The translations under genes and the position numbers were made by a program. A DNA stretch of 47,610 bases. Source: Burkholderiales bacterium (GTDB lineage Bacteria > Pseudomonadota > Gammaproteobacteria > Burkholderiales > Eutrophovitaceae). The stretch lies in the NCBI GenBank assembly GCA_035560005.1, contig DATMAN010000086.1:1-47610 (forward strand), given 5' to 3'. Within the stretch, counting starts at the first letter, position 1, and each line of letters opens with the position of its first letter. This document shows positions 47,376-47,610 of this stretch, in pieces. The notes beneath the pieces are model-generated. The model searched no databases. It saw only the letters and a program-made list of their open reading frames with translations, and had not been told where the DNA came from.

Positions 47376-47451
47376 GCGGGAATAGCTCAGTTGGTAGAGC
47401 GCAACCTTGCCAAGGTTGAGGTCGCGAGTTCGAGACTCGTTTCCCGCTCCA
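47376..47451 (+). tRNA. tRNA-Gly (anticodon GCC)
   Basis: A complete 76-nt cloverleaf. The acceptor GCGGGAA pairs with TTCCCGC. The D-arm is AGCTCAGTTGGTAGAGC, the anticodon stem CCTTGCCAAGG has GCC at 47409-47411, and the T-arm contains GTTCGAG. The 3' TCCA is encoded. It is the homologue of E. coli glyW by position after pgsA. Confidence 0.98.
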
Positions 47452-47460
47452 GATCCCTCA

Positions 47461-47545
47461 GGGAAAACGGCGGAAGTCGTTTCGGTTGCAGCACCGCTCT
47501 GAGTGTCGCTGAAACGGCTCCGAAACCAGCCGTTTTCCCTTTTTA
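47461..47545 (+). ncRNA. Structured spacer / terminator-like long hairpin between tRNA-Gly and tRNA-Cys
   Basis: GGGAAAACGG (47461-47470) pairs perfectly with CCGTTTTCCC (47530-47539), which is followed by TTTTT. Inside, GTTTCGG (47479-47485) pairs with CCGAAAC (47520-47526). The whole spacer folds into one branched hairpin of about 80 nt that ends like an intrinsic terminator. It may end part of the transcripts after tRNA-Gly, mark a processing site, or be released as a small RNA. Confidence 0.6.
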
Positions 47546-47553
47546 GTTTCAGT

Positions 47554-47610
47554 GGCGGGGTGGCAGAGTGGTTATGCAGCGGCCTGCAAAGCCGTGGACG
47601 CCGGTTCGAT
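47554..47610 (+). tRNA. tRNA-Cys (anticodon GCA), cut by the window end
   Basis: GGCGGGG acceptor strand, D-arm with TGGCAGAGTGGTTATGCA, anticodon GCA at 47586-47588 in the loop CTGCAAA, variable region and the start of the T-loop (GGTTCGAT). The 3' part of the T-arm and the acceptor lie beyond the window. It is the homologue of E. coli cysT in the glyW-cysT-leuZ operon. Confidence 0.95.

Overview
The window is a GC-rich chromosomal stretch (apparently around 60% G+C) from a proteobacterium, most likely a betaproteobacterium. The evidence is gene order: 5S rRNA / rimP-nusA-infB-rbfA-truB-rpsO-pnp; smpB / ratA-rnfH / guaB-guaA / tadA; nadB / rpoE-rseA-rseB-mucD-lepA-lepB-DUF4845-rnc-era-recO-pdxJ-acpS-nagZ; efp / uvrC-pgsA-tRNA-Gly-tRNA-Cys. 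No species can be named from the sequence alone. Genes are packed tightly, many neighbours share a 4-base GTGA or ATGA overlap, and no insertion sequence, prophage or CRISPR array was seen.

Layout. (1) 1-8870: the end of an rRNA operon (5S rRNA and its terminator), then the transcription/translation operon rimP to truB, then rpsO-pnp with its own promoter. (2) 8880-16050: an accessory metabolic block: an L-lactate permease (-), an acetolactate-synthase-like ThDP enzyme (+), a gamma-glutamyltransferase-family hydrolase and the TctA/TctB membrane parts of a tripartite tricarboxylate transporter (-), without TctC. (3) 16350-24450: yciO, an M50 protease, trpS, smpB, ratA-rnfH, two small secreted proteins (DUF4124 and a SoxK-like helical protein), guaB and guaA. 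(4) 24460-25071: a Phd/VapC-type toxin-antitoxin pair inserted between guaA and tadA. (5) 25290-31320: tadA, an L,D-transpeptidase, an SDR, a GNAT acetyltransferase, NRDE/TANGO2, ygfZ, ygfX and nadB. (6) 31400-43570: the sigma-E envelope-stress regulon core (rpoE, anti-sigma rseA, rseB, periplasmic protease mucD), then a long housekeeping run to nagZ and a zinc-type cation exporter. (7) 43570-47610: efp, a family 4/5 uracil-DNA glycosylase, uvrC, pgsA and the tRNA-Gly/tRNA-Cys operon, whose last tRNA is cut by the window end.

Most genes are ordinary housekeeping. The signals most worth a second look are: an EF-P that reads like the alphaproteobacterial type but has arginine at the tip of the modification loop, with no EarP gene beside it; a PdxJ of the Bacteroidetes/Xanthomonas-like subtype inside a standard recO-pdxJ-acpS operon; a 66-bp, 27% G+C, rare-codon island inside uvrC; intrinsic-terminator-like hairpins just before the start codons of rimP and lepA; a long structured spacer between tRNA-Gly and tRNA-Cys; and a toxin-antitoxin operon with paired TGGCCAT repeats. 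No wholly new multi-gene system was recognised.
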